Source: Flemingiibacterium sp045649205 | GTDB lineage: Bacteria > Bacillota > Clostridia > Oscillospirales > CAG-272 | Direction: 5' to 3' | Assembly (NCBI GenBank): GCA_045649205.1 | Contig: JAZRPJ010000022.1 | Span: 1-19,095 of the forward strand | DNA: 19,095 nt | Shown here: in pieces, positions 7,333 through 14,788 of the stretch | How positions within the stretch are numbered: position 1 is the stretch's first letter | Layout: each line of letters starts with the position of its first letter | Notes under the pieces: generated by a model | What the model saw: only the letters and a program-made list of their open reading frames with translations | Told to the model about the DNA's origin: nothing | Databases searched by the model: none | Translations under genes and position numbers: made by a program

Positions 7333-9789
7333 TCACATTCCTGCGATGATCTTCTTGTTAGCTTCGTTCTGAAGCGTGTAAAGTCTGTGGAATACGCCCT
7401 TCTTGGCGATAAGCTCTGCATGGGTACCTTCCTCAACTATTTCGCCGTTTTCAATTACAAATAGGCGATCACAGTCCTTAAGGGTCGAAAGCCGGTGGGC
7501 AATGGTAATTGTAGTTCTGCCTTCACTGAGAAGCGAGATGGCATCCTGAATCAGTCGCTCGGTTTCGGTGTCCATTGCCGCTGTTGCCTCATCAAGAATG
7601 AGGATAGAGGGCGAAAGAAGAAGTGCACGGGCGATTGAAATTCGCTGCTTTTCACCGCCCGAAAGGGAGCGGCTTCCCGTGCCTACGAGGGTTTCGTACC
7701 CCTCCGGCAGACGGGTAATAAAGTCGTGAGCATTAGCGGCCTTTGCCGCCGCGATTATTTCTTCCATAGTTGCATCCGGTTTCGCATAGCGGATATTGTT
7801 GGCGATAGTACCCTTGAAAAGAAAGATTTCCTGTGAAACGATGGAAATATTGTCACGAAGCGTTTTTGACGCAATATCTTTGACATTGTGTCCATCAATA
7901 CTTATAGAGCCGCTTACAGTATCGTAAAGACGGCTGATTAAATTTGCAATGGTAGATTTACCGCTTCCCGTATGTCCCACAAGACCGATGTTTTCACCTG
8001 CCTTTATATTAAAGGAAACGTTTTTAAGTATGGGACGGTTCGCGGCATAATGGAAGCAAACATTGTCAAACTCAATACTGCCGGATAGTTTTTTGATAAC
8101 AATCGGATCCTTCGCATCAGTTATTTCGGGTACAGCATCGGTAATTTCAAACATACGCTGCGCGCAGTTTGCGGTGTCGGTAACCATGTTGGTGAAGTTA
8201 GTAAAGAAATTGAGAGGACCGAAGATCATGCCTATGTAACCAAGATAAGTGGCGAAATCACCGTAGGTCATATGTTTGTCCATAACCTCAAGTCCGCCGA
8301 ATCCCCAGATAACCTGGCTGGAAAGACCGATCAGCACTCCTACTACCGGGAAAATCGTAAGGGAAACCAGATTAACCTGCAAATTAGCCTTGGTAAGTCT
8401 TTCGGCGTATTTGTAAAATCTGGCGGTTTCTTCCGCTTCTTTGGCGAATGCCTTTACTACGCGGGCACCTGTCAAAGAGTCGCCGAGCATAGCATTGAGG
8501 CTTGAGGATCGCCGCCACTGCTTTGAGTAAGTACGCCACAGCTTCGGCAGCATAAATTTGAAAATGCAGACAATAATCGGCACGGGGATAAACACAATAA
8601 GGGTCAGTTTCCAGTTGAGAATAAACAGGAAAACGGTAAGACCGATAAAGTTGATGGCGTTAATAACAAAGTTGGGTACACCGTCGATGAAGAAGGCGCG
8701 TATTCTGTCCGCATCGTAGTTTACACGTGTAATAAGACGTCCGGTCTGATTGTTGTTGAAGAAGGAGAGGGATAGATTCTGAAGTGACGTAAAAATGTCA
8801 AGCTTCATATTAAGTGTAACTTTTGTAGACATAGTCGCATTTGCACGGTTTTGAATTATCGAAACTCCGAGGGATAAAAGCGCAACTGCGAAAATGAATC
8901 CGATCACAATGAACAGCCAATTTTCGCTGTGCATAGTACCAACAGCCTTGCCTGCGATCTCACCGGGGGGCGAGATAACCTGGTCGTAAAGGATTTTATT
9001 AGATAGTATAGGATTAATAAGCTGTATTCCAGAGGTGGCAAGCATACATATAAGCACGGTGATAAGCTGCAGCTTAAAGTGCTTGAAATAACCGAGGAGT
9101 CTCACGAAAACAGCCTTTTGGTTGGTACAGTGACTGCATATTTTACGTTCCTGGTCTTCGTAGATCCTGCCGCACTTGGGACATTTTGCATTGAACTGTT
9201 CAAAAATTGGGTCATCACTCTTCACTTCTCTGCCGTTAATGAGTCTGTTCATGAGATCCACAAAAGCGAACAGCTTGCGTTTACGTGCATTTGTAGCGTA
9301 GGCGATGACAATAGTTGTCGCATCGGCATCACGCTCTTTTTGACGGCGCTTTTCTTCCTCAAAGTCAGGACGCTCGCCGGAATTCGTGAAATCTATGGGA
9401 TAAGGATGATCCTTGGCGAGGAGTCTGTTAGAAGAAACAAAGTTGTCGATATAGGCATCGGAAACCCGGGTCATATCGAATTCTTTAAATACAGCATCCT
9501 CAAATAAACCGGGGATGAAAACCTCATCAGGTATATTTTTTTTGCTTTTTGCTCGAGCCGCCTCGGCATCCCGGCGAGCTTTTTTTCGCTTTTGCTCGGT
9601 TTCGTTGTCAGAGGTTACCGATAAAGCGTAGAGCTTCTTTTTTTCGCTGTCAAAAGCAAGCCATGTTTCGCCGAAATCGCCGTTAAGGTCGAGATCAAGT
9701 TCGAGAACGAGATCAAGTGCTTCGGTATCAATTTCGTTTTTTTCAAAGCCAAGAACTGCTTCCTTTGTAAGTTTCTCAAGTGGCAGCAT
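7333..9789 (-). CDS. ABC exporter half-transporter with long zinc-ribbon N-terminus
   Basis: An 818-residue fused permease-ATPase, first gene of the operon. The N-terminal 235 residues are an unusual extension: an acidic start (LVLELDLDLNGDFGETWLAF, about 27-46), a strongly basic linker (about 62-85, rich in Lys, Arg and Ala), a mixed segment ending in TTIVIAYATNARKRKLFAF, then a zinc ribbon CPKC-x11-CSHC (Cys203, 206, 218, 221). The membrane domain follows (about 235-555), then the ATPase (about 570-805). Motifs: Walker A GHTGSGKS (605-612), Q-loop Gln653, LSGGE (709-713), Walker B Asp733-Glu734, His765. The ATG at 9789 is chosen over one at 9831 because AGAGGAG lies between them, 11 nt upstream of 9789. 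The site-to-start spacing is rather long. Confidence 0.88.
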   Translation of the reverse strand: MLPLEKLTKEAVLGFEKNEIDTEALDLVLELDLDLNGDFGETWLAFDSEKKKLYALSVTSDNETEQKRKKARRDAEAARAKSKKNIPDEVFIPGLFEDAVFKEFDMTRVSDAYIDNFVSSNRLLAKDHPYPIDFTNSGERPDFEEEKRRQKERDADATTIVIAYATNARKRKLFAFVDLMNRLINGREVKSDDPIFEQFNAKCPKCGRIYEDQERKICSHCTNQKAVFVRLLGYFKHFKLQLITVLICMLATSGIQLINPILSNKILYDQVISPPGEIAGKAVGTMHSENWLFIVIGFIFAVALLSLGVSIIQNRANATMSTKVTLNMKLDIFTSLQNLSLSFFNNNQTGRLITRVNYDADRIRAFFIDGVPNFVINAINFIGLTVFLFILNWKLTLIVFIPVPIIVCIFKFMLPKLWRTYSKQWRRSSSLNAMLGDSLTGARVVKAFAKEAEETARFYKYAERLTKANLQVNLVSLTIFPVVGVLIGLSSQVIWGFGGLEVMDKHMTYGDFATYLGYIGMIFGPLNFFTNFTNMVTDTANCAQRMFEITDAVPEITDAKDPIVIKKLSGSIEFDNVCFHYAANRPILKNVSFNIKAGENIGLVGHTGSGKSTIANLISRLYDTVSGSISIDGHNVKDIASKTLRDNISIVSQEIFLFKGTIANNIRYAKPDATMEEIIAAAKAANAHDFITRLPEGYETLVGTGSRSLSGGEKQRISIARALLLSPSILILDEATAAMDTETERLIQDAISLLSEGRTTITIAHRLSTLKDCDRLFVIENGEIVEEGTHAELIAKKGVFHRLYTLQNEANKKIIAGM

Positions 9790-9840
9790 AAATCTGTATT
9801 CTCCTCTCCCTTTGAAGATAAGAAAAATCACATAAAACAG

Positions 9841-9869
9841 TTGAAGAATTCCGTGAGGTATGATATAAT
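9841..9869 (+). promoter_or_regulatory. Candidate promoter for the 10019 gene
   Basis: TTGAAG (9841-9846), a 17-nt spacer and TATAAT (9864-9869). Transcription would start near 9876, giving a leader of about 140 nt. It lies inside the predicted leader of the minus-strand ABC operon, so the two promoters face each other. Confidence 0.5.
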
Positions 9870-9886
9870 GAATACATCACACTATA

Positions 9887-9914
9887 AATATACCATATTT
9901 TCGCAAAATTTCAA
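9887..9914 (-). promoter_or_regulatory. Candidate promoter of the ABC-DUF1854 operon
   Basis: On the minus strand TTGAAA (9914-9909) and TATATT (9892-9887) are separated by 16 nt. The start of transcription would be near 9880, about 90 nt before the ATG at 9789. Confidence 0.5.
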
Positions 9915-10018
9915 GTAGTATTTAGAAAAAAATTCAATTTTGGCGATTGTACACAAAATATCAGTTTTCAAATTGATATTTTAAACCAAAAAACAATGAT
10001 GAAGGAGAGATAAAATCT

Positions 10019-10363
10019 ATGGCAGGATTCTTAAAAAATCTTTTCAAACCCAAAAATGAAAATTCTGTAGCATTCCGCATTGAAATGGCGAAAAAGCTTG
10101 CAGGCCGTGCAATAAAATATGCCGTTGAACGGAATCCCGATGACGGGATGGATACAGTAATCGGACACGCCGGTTCCCTTTCCATCAAAGATGACGAATT
10201 TATCGTTCTTTCCAGCGCGGATATAGTTTTCAGATGTAAAGTGACCGAACTTCGAGCATGGGAGCTGATGAGTAACGACGGGGCAATGCTCACCGCCCCG
10301 GACATTACAAGCGGCGGTAAGGAGAGGACCATTATCGTCTATTATACCTACTATATAAAGTGA
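10019..10363 (+). CDS. Small conserved-looking hypothetical protein
   Basis: A 114-residue protein that I do not recognise. The N-terminus is short and basic (MAGFLKNLFKPKNE), followed by a helix (about 17-37) and a beta-rich stretch from about 46 to the end (TVIGHAGSLSIKDDEFIVLS, then RTIIVYYTYYIK). This order could be a small PH-like or other beta-sandwich fold, but that is a guess. There is no signal peptide or clear membrane segment. AAGGAG (10002-10007) lies 11 nt before the ATG. It is divergent from the ABC-DUF1854 operon and ends before a terminator-like hairpin, so it is probably monocistronic. Confidence 0.7.
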   Translation: MAGFLKNLFKPKNENSVAFRIEMAKKLAGRAIKYAVERNPDDGMDTVIGHAGSLSIKDDEFIVLSSADIVFRCKVTELRAWELMSNDGAMLTAPDITSGGKERTIIVYYTYYIK

Positions 10364-10377
10364 TTTTGAATCGGTGC

Positions 10378-10415
10378 TGCTCCGTCAATTTGCACATTGT
10401 GCGGCGAGCATTTTT
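10378..10415 (+). terminator. Probable terminator after the 10019 gene
   Basis: An imperfect hairpin: TGCTC (10378-10382) pairs with GAGCA (10406-10410), enclosing GCAC-att-GTGC. Five T follow directly (10411-10415). The stem contains bulges, so the call is moderate. A second small hairpin, GTGC-agtaa-GCAC, lies just beyond. Confidence 0.45.
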
Positions 10416-10463
10416 GTGCAGTAAGCACTATTTGAAAAAATCAAAAAAAAAGCAAAAAAAAGC

Positions 10464-10492
10464 TTGACATTTAGGCATAAAAGGAATATAAT
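10464..10492 (+). promoter_or_regulatory. Consensus SigA promoter of the sugar operon
   Basis: TTGACA (10464-10469), exactly 17 nt, TATAAT (10487-10492). The 12 core bases match the consensus fully, and an A-rich tract lies just upstream (10435-10462), as in UP elements. Transcription should start near 10498. Confidence 0.9.
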
Positions 10493-10497
10493 TTGTT

Positions 10498-10545
10498 TGT
10501 ACGAGTATGTGGCTGTCACGGTTTATTGGCAGCCTCCCCCGTACA
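10498..10545 (+). promoter_or_regulatory. Two-tier hairpin at the 5' end of the sugar operon mRNA
   Basis: TGTACG (10498-10503) pairs with CGTACA (10540-10545). Inside it GGCTGTCA (10511-10518) pairs with TGGCAGCC (10527-10534), 8 bp with one G-T pair and an 8-nt loop. The two stems are separated by an internal loop. The structure would begin at or within a base or two of the predicted +1 and ends 18 nt before the GGAGG site. This fits a 5' mRNA stabiliser or a small regulatory leader. No known riboswitch class is recognised. Confidence 0.55.
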
Positions 10546-10575
10546 GTTGAAATTTTTATTTTGGAGGTAGTTATC

Positions 10576-11670
10576 ATGACTACAAGTAAAAACGATATCA
10601 TAAAAGTTGGTATCATCGGATGCGGCGGCATTGCAAACGGAAAGCATATGCCCGGTCTCAAAAACGTTGACGGAGTCGAAATGGTTGCATTCTGCGATCT
10701 CATCGTGGAAAGAGCCGAACAGGCTGCAAAAGAATTCGGTACTCCCGATGCAAAGGTTTACGAGGATTATAAGAAGCTCCTCGAAGATAAGTCGATTGAC
10801 GTGATTCATGTCTGCACACCTAATCGCAGCCATAGCTTCATCACCGTTGACGCTCTTGAAGCAGGCAAGCACGTAATGTGCGAAAAGCCCATGGCGATCA
10901 ATTCCGAGGAAGCCCTCAAGATGATTGAGGCGGCGAAGCGTACCGGCAAGAAGCTCACTATCGGCTATCAAAACCGTCAAAGACCCGAAGCGCAGTTCAT
11001 TAAGAAGGAAGCTGAAAAAGGCACGTTCGGTGATATTTATTATGCAAAGGCAACGGCACTTCGTCGCCGTGCAGTTCCCACCTGGGGTGTGTTCCTTAAC
11101 GAAGAAGAACAGGGCGGCGGTCCTCTCATTGATATCGGTACTCATGCACTTGACCTTACCCTTTGGACCATGAATAACTACAAGCCCAAGTACTGTGTAG
11201 GTACTTCTTACCATATGCTTAATAAAGACACAAACACCGGTAATGCATGGGGCGATTGGGATCCTGAAAAGTTCACAGTCGAAGACTCCGCATTCGGTTT
11301 CATAGTAATGGAAAACGGCGCGACTATTGTTCTCGAATCTGCCTGGGCATTAAATACTCTTGATGTTCGCGAAGCACAGACATCGCTTTGCGGAACAAAA
11401 GCAGGCTGCGATATGATCGACGGCGCACGCATCAACAGCGTTGTAAACGGCGTTCAGAGTGTTCTTAAGCCCAATTTCGAAGCAGGCGGAGTTGATTTCT
11501 ACAAGGGCGGCGCTCTCGATTCCCGCACTCTCGAAGCAATGCAGTGGATCGACGCTGTCAGAAACGATACAGATCCCTGTGTACTTCCCGAGCAGGCGTA
11601 CTGTGTAACCAGAATCCTCGAAGGTATCTACGAATCTGCAAAGACCGGCAAGCCCTACTACTTTAATTAA
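10576..11670 (+). CDS. Gfo/Idh/MocA family oxidoreductase (first)
   Basis: A 364-residue NAD(P)-dependent dehydrogenase. The Rossmann motif is VGIIGCGGIA (11-20), the family signature CEKPMA (102-107) includes Lys104, and the catalytic-face motif D-IGT-H-ALD runs from Asp186 to Asp193 with His190. Members oxidise or reduce a hydroxyl/keto group on sugars, cyclitols or glycosides; the substrate cannot be read from sequence. The ATG at 10576 has GGAGG 8 nt upstream; the longer frame from 10507 would place the promoter-proximal hairpin inside the coding region. It is first in a three-gene operon with 15-21-nt gaps. Confidence 0.93.
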   Translation: MTTSKNDIIKVGIIGCGGIANGKHMPGLKNVDGVEMVAFCDLIVERAEQAAKEFGTPDAKVYEDYKKLLEDKSIDVIHVCTPNRSHSFITVDALEAGKHVMCEKPMAINSEEALKMIEAAKRTGKKLTIGYQNRQRPEAQFIKKEAEKGTFGDIYYAKATALRRRAVPTWGVFLNEEEQGGGPLIDIGTHALDLTLWTMNNYKPKYCVGTSYHMLNKDTNTGNAWGDWDPEKFTVEDSAFGFIVMENGATIVLESAWALNTLDVREAQTSLCGTKAGCDMIDGARINSVVNGVQSVLKPNFEAGGVDFYKGGALDSRTLEAMQWIDAVRNDTDPCVLPEQAYCVTRILEGIYESAKTGKPYYFN

Positions 11671-11685
11671 TGGAGAAACAAAATA

Positions 11686-12654
11686 ATGAAATTATCAGTT
11701 CTTTCAAATTGTTACGGTGGTAAGACACTTGACGAAACCCTCGCTATTTTTAAAAATCTCGGCGTTGAAGCCGTTGAGATTGGCGCCGGTGGATATCCCG
11801 GTAAGGCTCACTGCAACCCCACAGAGCTTCTCGCCGACGAAAAGAAATACAGCGAGTTTATGGCTACATTCAAAAAATACGGCATTGAGCCCTGCGCTCT
11901 TTCCTGCCACGGCAACGCCGTTCATCCCAATAAAGAAATTGCAGCAAGTTTTGAGGCTGACTTTAACGATGCGATCCTTCTTGCAGAGAAGATGGGCATT
12001 GATACTGTTATTACCTTCTCCGGCTGTCCCGGAGATCATGACGGCGCAAAGTACCCGAACTGGGTAACCTGCCCATGGCCGGAGGATTACCTCGCAATTC
12101 TTGACTATCAGTGGAATGAAGTACTCATTCCCTATTGGAAGGAAAAAGTAAAGTTTGCAAATGCTCACGGCGTTACAAAGATCGCTCTCGAAATGCACCC
12201 CGGTTTCTGCGTGTACAATCCCGAAACCCTTCTCCGCCTCCGTGCAGCAGTAGGCGATACTATCGGCGCAAACTTTGACCCGTCCCACCTTATTTGGCAG
12301 GGTATGGATATCGTTGCCGCAATTCGTGAGCTTGAAGGCGCAATCTATCACTTCCATGCAAAGGATACCAGAATTGATCCCATCAATACCGGCAAGAACG
12401 GCGTTCTCGATACCAAGCATTACGGCGACGAGCTTAACCGTGCATGGGTGTTCCGCGCTGTAGGTTACGGCAATGATGTGAAGTATTGGAAGGATATCGC
12501 ATCCGCACTTCGCCTTGTAGGTTACGATAAGGTTATGTCCATCGAGCATGAGGATAGCCTTATGTCCATCGACGAGGGTCTTACAAAAGCCGTTGAGGTA
12601 TTAAAGCAGGTAATCATGAAAGATCCCAAGCCCGGAACAATGTCATGGGCTTAA
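11686..12654 (+). CDS. Sugar phosphate isomerase/epimerase-like TIM barrel
   Basis: A 322-residue protein of the xylose-isomerase-like TIM barrel (AP endonuclease 2) superfamily, which includes IolE, IolI and 3-keto-glycoside processing enzymes. Probable metal ligands are Glu169 (IALEMHPG), Asp198 (NFDPSHL), His224 (FHAKDTRI) and Glu287 (SIEHED). Such enzymes isomerise, epimerise, dehydrate or eliminate on sugars using a divalent metal. GGAG lies 10 nt before the ATG. Its place between two Gfo/Idh/MocA genes suggests that it acts on the keto sugar made by one and used by the other (inference). It has no signal peptide and should be cytoplasmic. Confidence 0.9.
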   Translation: MKLSVLSNCYGGKTLDETLAIFKNLGVEAVEIGAGGYPGKAHCNPTELLADEKKYSEFMATFKKYGIEPCALSCHGNAVHPNKEIAASFEADFNDAILLAEKMGIDTVITFSGCPGDHDGAKYPNWVTCPWPEDYLAILDYQWNEVLIPYWKEKVKFANAHGVTKIALEMHPGFCVYNPETLLRLRAAVGDTIGANFDPSHLIWQGMDIVAAIRELEGAIYHFHAKDTRIDPINTGKNGVLDTKHYGDELNRAWVFRAVGYGNDVKYWKDIASALRLVGYDKVMSIEHEDSLMSIDEGLTKAVEVLKQVIMKDPKPGTMSWA

Positions 12655-12675
12655 CAGACTGTGAGGCATATACAC

Positions 12676-13713
12676 ATGAAAAATTTAGTTGTTATCGGAT
12701 ACGGCGGAATGGGCGGCTGGCACGTGGGTCATGCACAGAAGAGCGACGTTGTTAACCTTCTCGGTATCTACGATATCGACCCTAAAAAGGCAGAGCTTGC
12801 CGAGTCCCGCGGAATCCACGCATACTCTTCCTTCGAGGAAGTGCTGGCTGATAAAAACGTTGATATGGTCACCGTTGCGATTCCTAATGACCAGCATAAA
12901 TCCGTAGTTATCCGCGCCCTTGAAGCAGGCAAGAACGTGCTTTGTGAAAAGCCGGTCACACTCTGTTCCGAGGACCTTGCAGATATGATCGCCGCGGCAA
13001 ATAAAGCCGGTAAAATCTTCTCTGTGCATCAGAACCGCAGATGGGACGTTGACTTCCTCGCAATGAAGAAGCTCTACGAATCCGGCGAGATCGGTGAAGT
13101 TTTCAATATCGAATCCCGTGTTCACGGCTCCAGAGGTATTCCCTCCGACTGGAGAGGCATGAAGCGGTACGGTGGCGGAATGATTTACGACTGGGGTATT
13201 CACCTTATCGACCAAATACTTCAGATTGTTCCTTCTCCCATAAAGACCGTTTTCTGCCGCCTTGACAATATCACAAATAAAGAGGTTGATGACGGCTTTA
13301 AGCTTGAATTAATGTTTGAGAACGGATGCCGTGCTTATATCGAGCTTGGTACATATAACTTCATTCCCCTGCCCCGTTTCTATATGCAGGGCATGAAGGG
13401 CACCGCACTTATCACCGATTGGCGTGAGAACTGCAAGGTCACAAAGTGCAAGGCTTGGCATGAGTCTGATGTTGTGCCGGTTGAAACGGCGGCAGGTCTT
13501 ACAAAGACCATGGCTCCCCGTGACAGTATTACCGTTGACGAATACGAGCTTGACCGTCCTGTATCGGATGTTCACGATTATTACAGAAACTTTGTCAAGG
13601 CAATCGACGGCGAAGAAAAGCAGCTTGTAACCCATGAAGAGATGATGCTCGACATGAAGGTAATGGAAGCGGCGTTCAAGTCTGCCGAGCTTAATCAGGT
13701 GATCGAATTCTAA
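12676..13713 (+). CDS. Gfo/Idh/MocA family oxidoreductase (second)
   Basis: A 345-residue dehydrogenase, clearly diverged from the one at 10576. The Rossmann motif is VIGYGGMG (6-13), the signature CEKPVT (90-95) includes Lys92, and the catalytic-face motif YDWGIHLID (171-179) has Asp172, His176 and Asp179. The ATG at 12676 is chosen because GAGG at 12663-12666 lies 9 nt before it; an in-frame GTG at 12661 overlaps that site. It is last in the operon, 21 nt after the TIM-barrel gene, followed by a hairpin terminator. It could catalyse the reverse redox step of the pathway or act at another position of the ring. Confidence 0.92.
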   Translation: MKNLVVIGYGGMGGWHVGHAQKSDVVNLLGIYDIDPKKAELAESRGIHAYSSFEEVLADKNVDMVTVAIPNDQHKSVVIRALEAGKNVLCEKPVTLCSEDLADMIAAANKAGKIFSVHQNRRWDVDFLAMKKLYESGEIGEVFNIESRVHGSRGIPSDWRGMKRYGGGMIYDWGIHLIDQILQIVPSPIKTVFCRLDNITNKEVDDGFKLELMFENGCRAYIELGTYNFIPLPRFYMQGMKGTALITDWRENCKVTKCKAWHESDVVPVETAAGLTKTMAPRDSITVDEYELDRPVSDVHDYYRNFVKAIDGEEKQLVTHEEMMLDMKVMEAAFKSAELNQVIEF

Positions 13714-13717
13714 AATG

Positions 13718-13741
13718 AAAGGGGAGTTTTTACTCCCCTTT
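13718..13741 (+). terminator. Hairpin terminator of the sugar operon
   Basis: A 9-bp stem, AAAGGGGAG (13718-13726) with CTCCCCTTT (13733-13741), loop TTTTTA. It begins 4 nt after the stop codon. The T tract is short and partly in the stem, so some read-through into the methyltransferase gene, for which no separate promoter is clear, is likely. Confidence 0.65.
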
Positions 13742-13761
13742 ATACTATGAAAGGAATGGAC

Positions 13762-14319
13762 ATGAAAATGGTAGACCTGCTTGATATGCATAAATATTTT
13801 ATCCTCCAGCATCTTGGCGAGGGGGACGTTGCCGTTGACTACACCATGGGCAACGGTCACGACACCGAATTTCTCTCGAAAACTGTAGGCGAAAGCGGTA
13901 AAGTTTACGCCTTTGATATACAGGAAGCGGCGGTAGAATCCACAAAAAAGAACCTCGCCGCGGCAAATTGTCCCGAAAATTATAAACTCATCTGCGCATC
14001 CCATCACAGAGTCAAGGAATTCGTCCCCGAAAAGGTAAAAGCCGGTATGTTCAATCTCGGCTATCTCCCCGGCGGCGACAAATCAATAACCACACTCCGT
14101 GAAACGACCCTCGCGGCAATAGAGGCGGCAATCGAAATCATGGATACGGACGCAATAATCCTCATCGCCGTATATCCAGGTCACGCAGAGGGCGACATCG
14201 AAGGACAACTCGTGGGCGAAAGACTGTCAAAGCTCGACCGCAGACTCTATACCGTCGCATGCTTCAAGATGATGAACTCACCAACCAGCCCATTCTTCTA
14301 TATCATCGAGGGAAGATAA
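13762..14319 (+). CDS. mnmM: tRNA mnm5s2U methyltransferase, MnmM (YtqB) family
   Basis: A 185-residue class I SAM-dependent methyltransferase. Motif I is AVDYTMGNGHDTEFL (24-38) and the acidic residue after strand 2 is Asp52 (YAFDIQ). The family signature NLGYLPGGDK runs from 98 to 107, followed by VYPGHAEGD (137-145). These features match the YtqB group, once called rRNA methylases and later shown in B. subtilis to perform the last methylation of mnm5s2U at the wobble position of certain tRNAs. The length is close to the roughly 190 residues of the family. Four in-frame ATGs lie at the start; 13762 is preferred because AAAGGA (13750-13755) is 6 nt upstream. ATG 13747 is possible but lacks a site. 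Confidence 0.8.
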   Translation: MKMVDLLDMHKYFILQHLGEGDVAVDYTMGNGHDTEFLSKTVGESGKVYAFDIQEAAVESTKKNLAAANCPENYKLICASHHRVKEFVPEKVKAGMFNLGYLPGGDKSITTLRETTLAAIEAAIEIMDTDAIILIAVYPGHAEGDIEGQLVGERLSKLDRRLYTVACFKMMNSPTSPFFYIIEGR

Positions 14320-14320
14320 A

Positions 14321-14737
14321 TTGACACGTTCGTTTCTTAACTTAATTACAACAGACGGCAGGCAGTGCCGCCTCGCGGAGTTCGGATTTCTCGCCGAGTC
14401 CCCCTATTTCGACGGCGATGCAGTTATATTCACCCGTGACGGCAAACAATACCGCTTCGCCCTTGACAGCGGCAAAATAACGCCTGCAGAGCTTGACAGC
14501 AAGGCCGCCGATGAACACACATCCCCCGATAAAAAATACGACCTGCGGCTCGAATTTGCCTCTGACACAGTGAATGGACGAGGCTATGTACATATGATTC
14601 TGAAAGACTTATCGGATAACTCCGAAAGAGTCCTGGCAAGGTTCATGGGCAGTGAAAAATCCATAGGTCCGCTTCCCTTTTCGCCTGATAGTAAAAATAT
14701 AGTTTTTTTCGGATACCCCGAAGATGACGATATATGA
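14321..14737 (+). CDS. Hypothetical protein coupled to mnmM
   Basis: A 138-residue protein that I do not recognise. The start is TTG, 1 nt after the mnmM stop, with GAGGGAAG just upstream, so translation is probably coupled. The sequence alternates short beta-strand-like pieces with charged turns and contains GPLPFSPDSKNIVFFGYP (115-132), a pattern common in one blade of TolB or WD40-like beta-propellers. One or two blades cannot form a propeller, so it could be a small relative or a remnant. It has no signal peptide. The stop lies 7 nt before the terminator stem. Confidence 0.6.
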   Translation: MTRSFLNLITTDGRQCRLAEFGFLAESPYFDGDAVIFTRDGKQYRFALDSGKITPAELDSKAADEHTSPDKKYDLRLEFASDTVNGRGYVHMILKDLSDNSERVLARFMGSEKSIGPLPFSPDSKNIVFFGYPEDDDI

Positions 14738-14744
14738 AAAAACG

Positions 14745-14778
14745 CCGCCGAGAGTAACCGTAATGGCACTCTCGGCGG
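14745..14778. terminator. Bidirectional terminator, copy 1 of a repeated hairpin
   Basis: A perfect 11-bp stem, CCGCCGAGAGT (14745-14755) with ACTCTCGGCGG (14768-14778), and a 12-nt loop. On the minus strand it is followed by CGTTTTTTC, a strong tail for the sigma-factor gene. On plus TATTTTG follows, serving the 14321-14737 gene. Stem and loop are nearly identical to 16580-16615. Confidence 0.9.
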
Positions 14779-14788
14779 TATTTTGCTA

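Noticed and set aside
10516..11214. 232-codon minus-strand frame opposite the first dehydrogenase
   Set aside because: It is antisense to the Rossmann domain and runs into the leader hairpin; no ribosome site or recognisable product.
11704..12549. 281-codon open frame on the minus strand opposite the TIM-barrel gene
   Set aside because: It is antisense to a gene with clear family motifs, has no ribosome site, and its translation shows no domain.
13741..13746. TATACT as a -10 box for mnmM
   Set aside because: Transcription would start close to or inside the ribosome binding site, and no -35 box fits; the sequence belongs to the terminator stem edge.
13309..14007. 232-codon minus-strand frame opposite the second dehydrogenase and mnmM
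   Set aside because: It spans two convincing genes and the terminator between them; a shadow frame.
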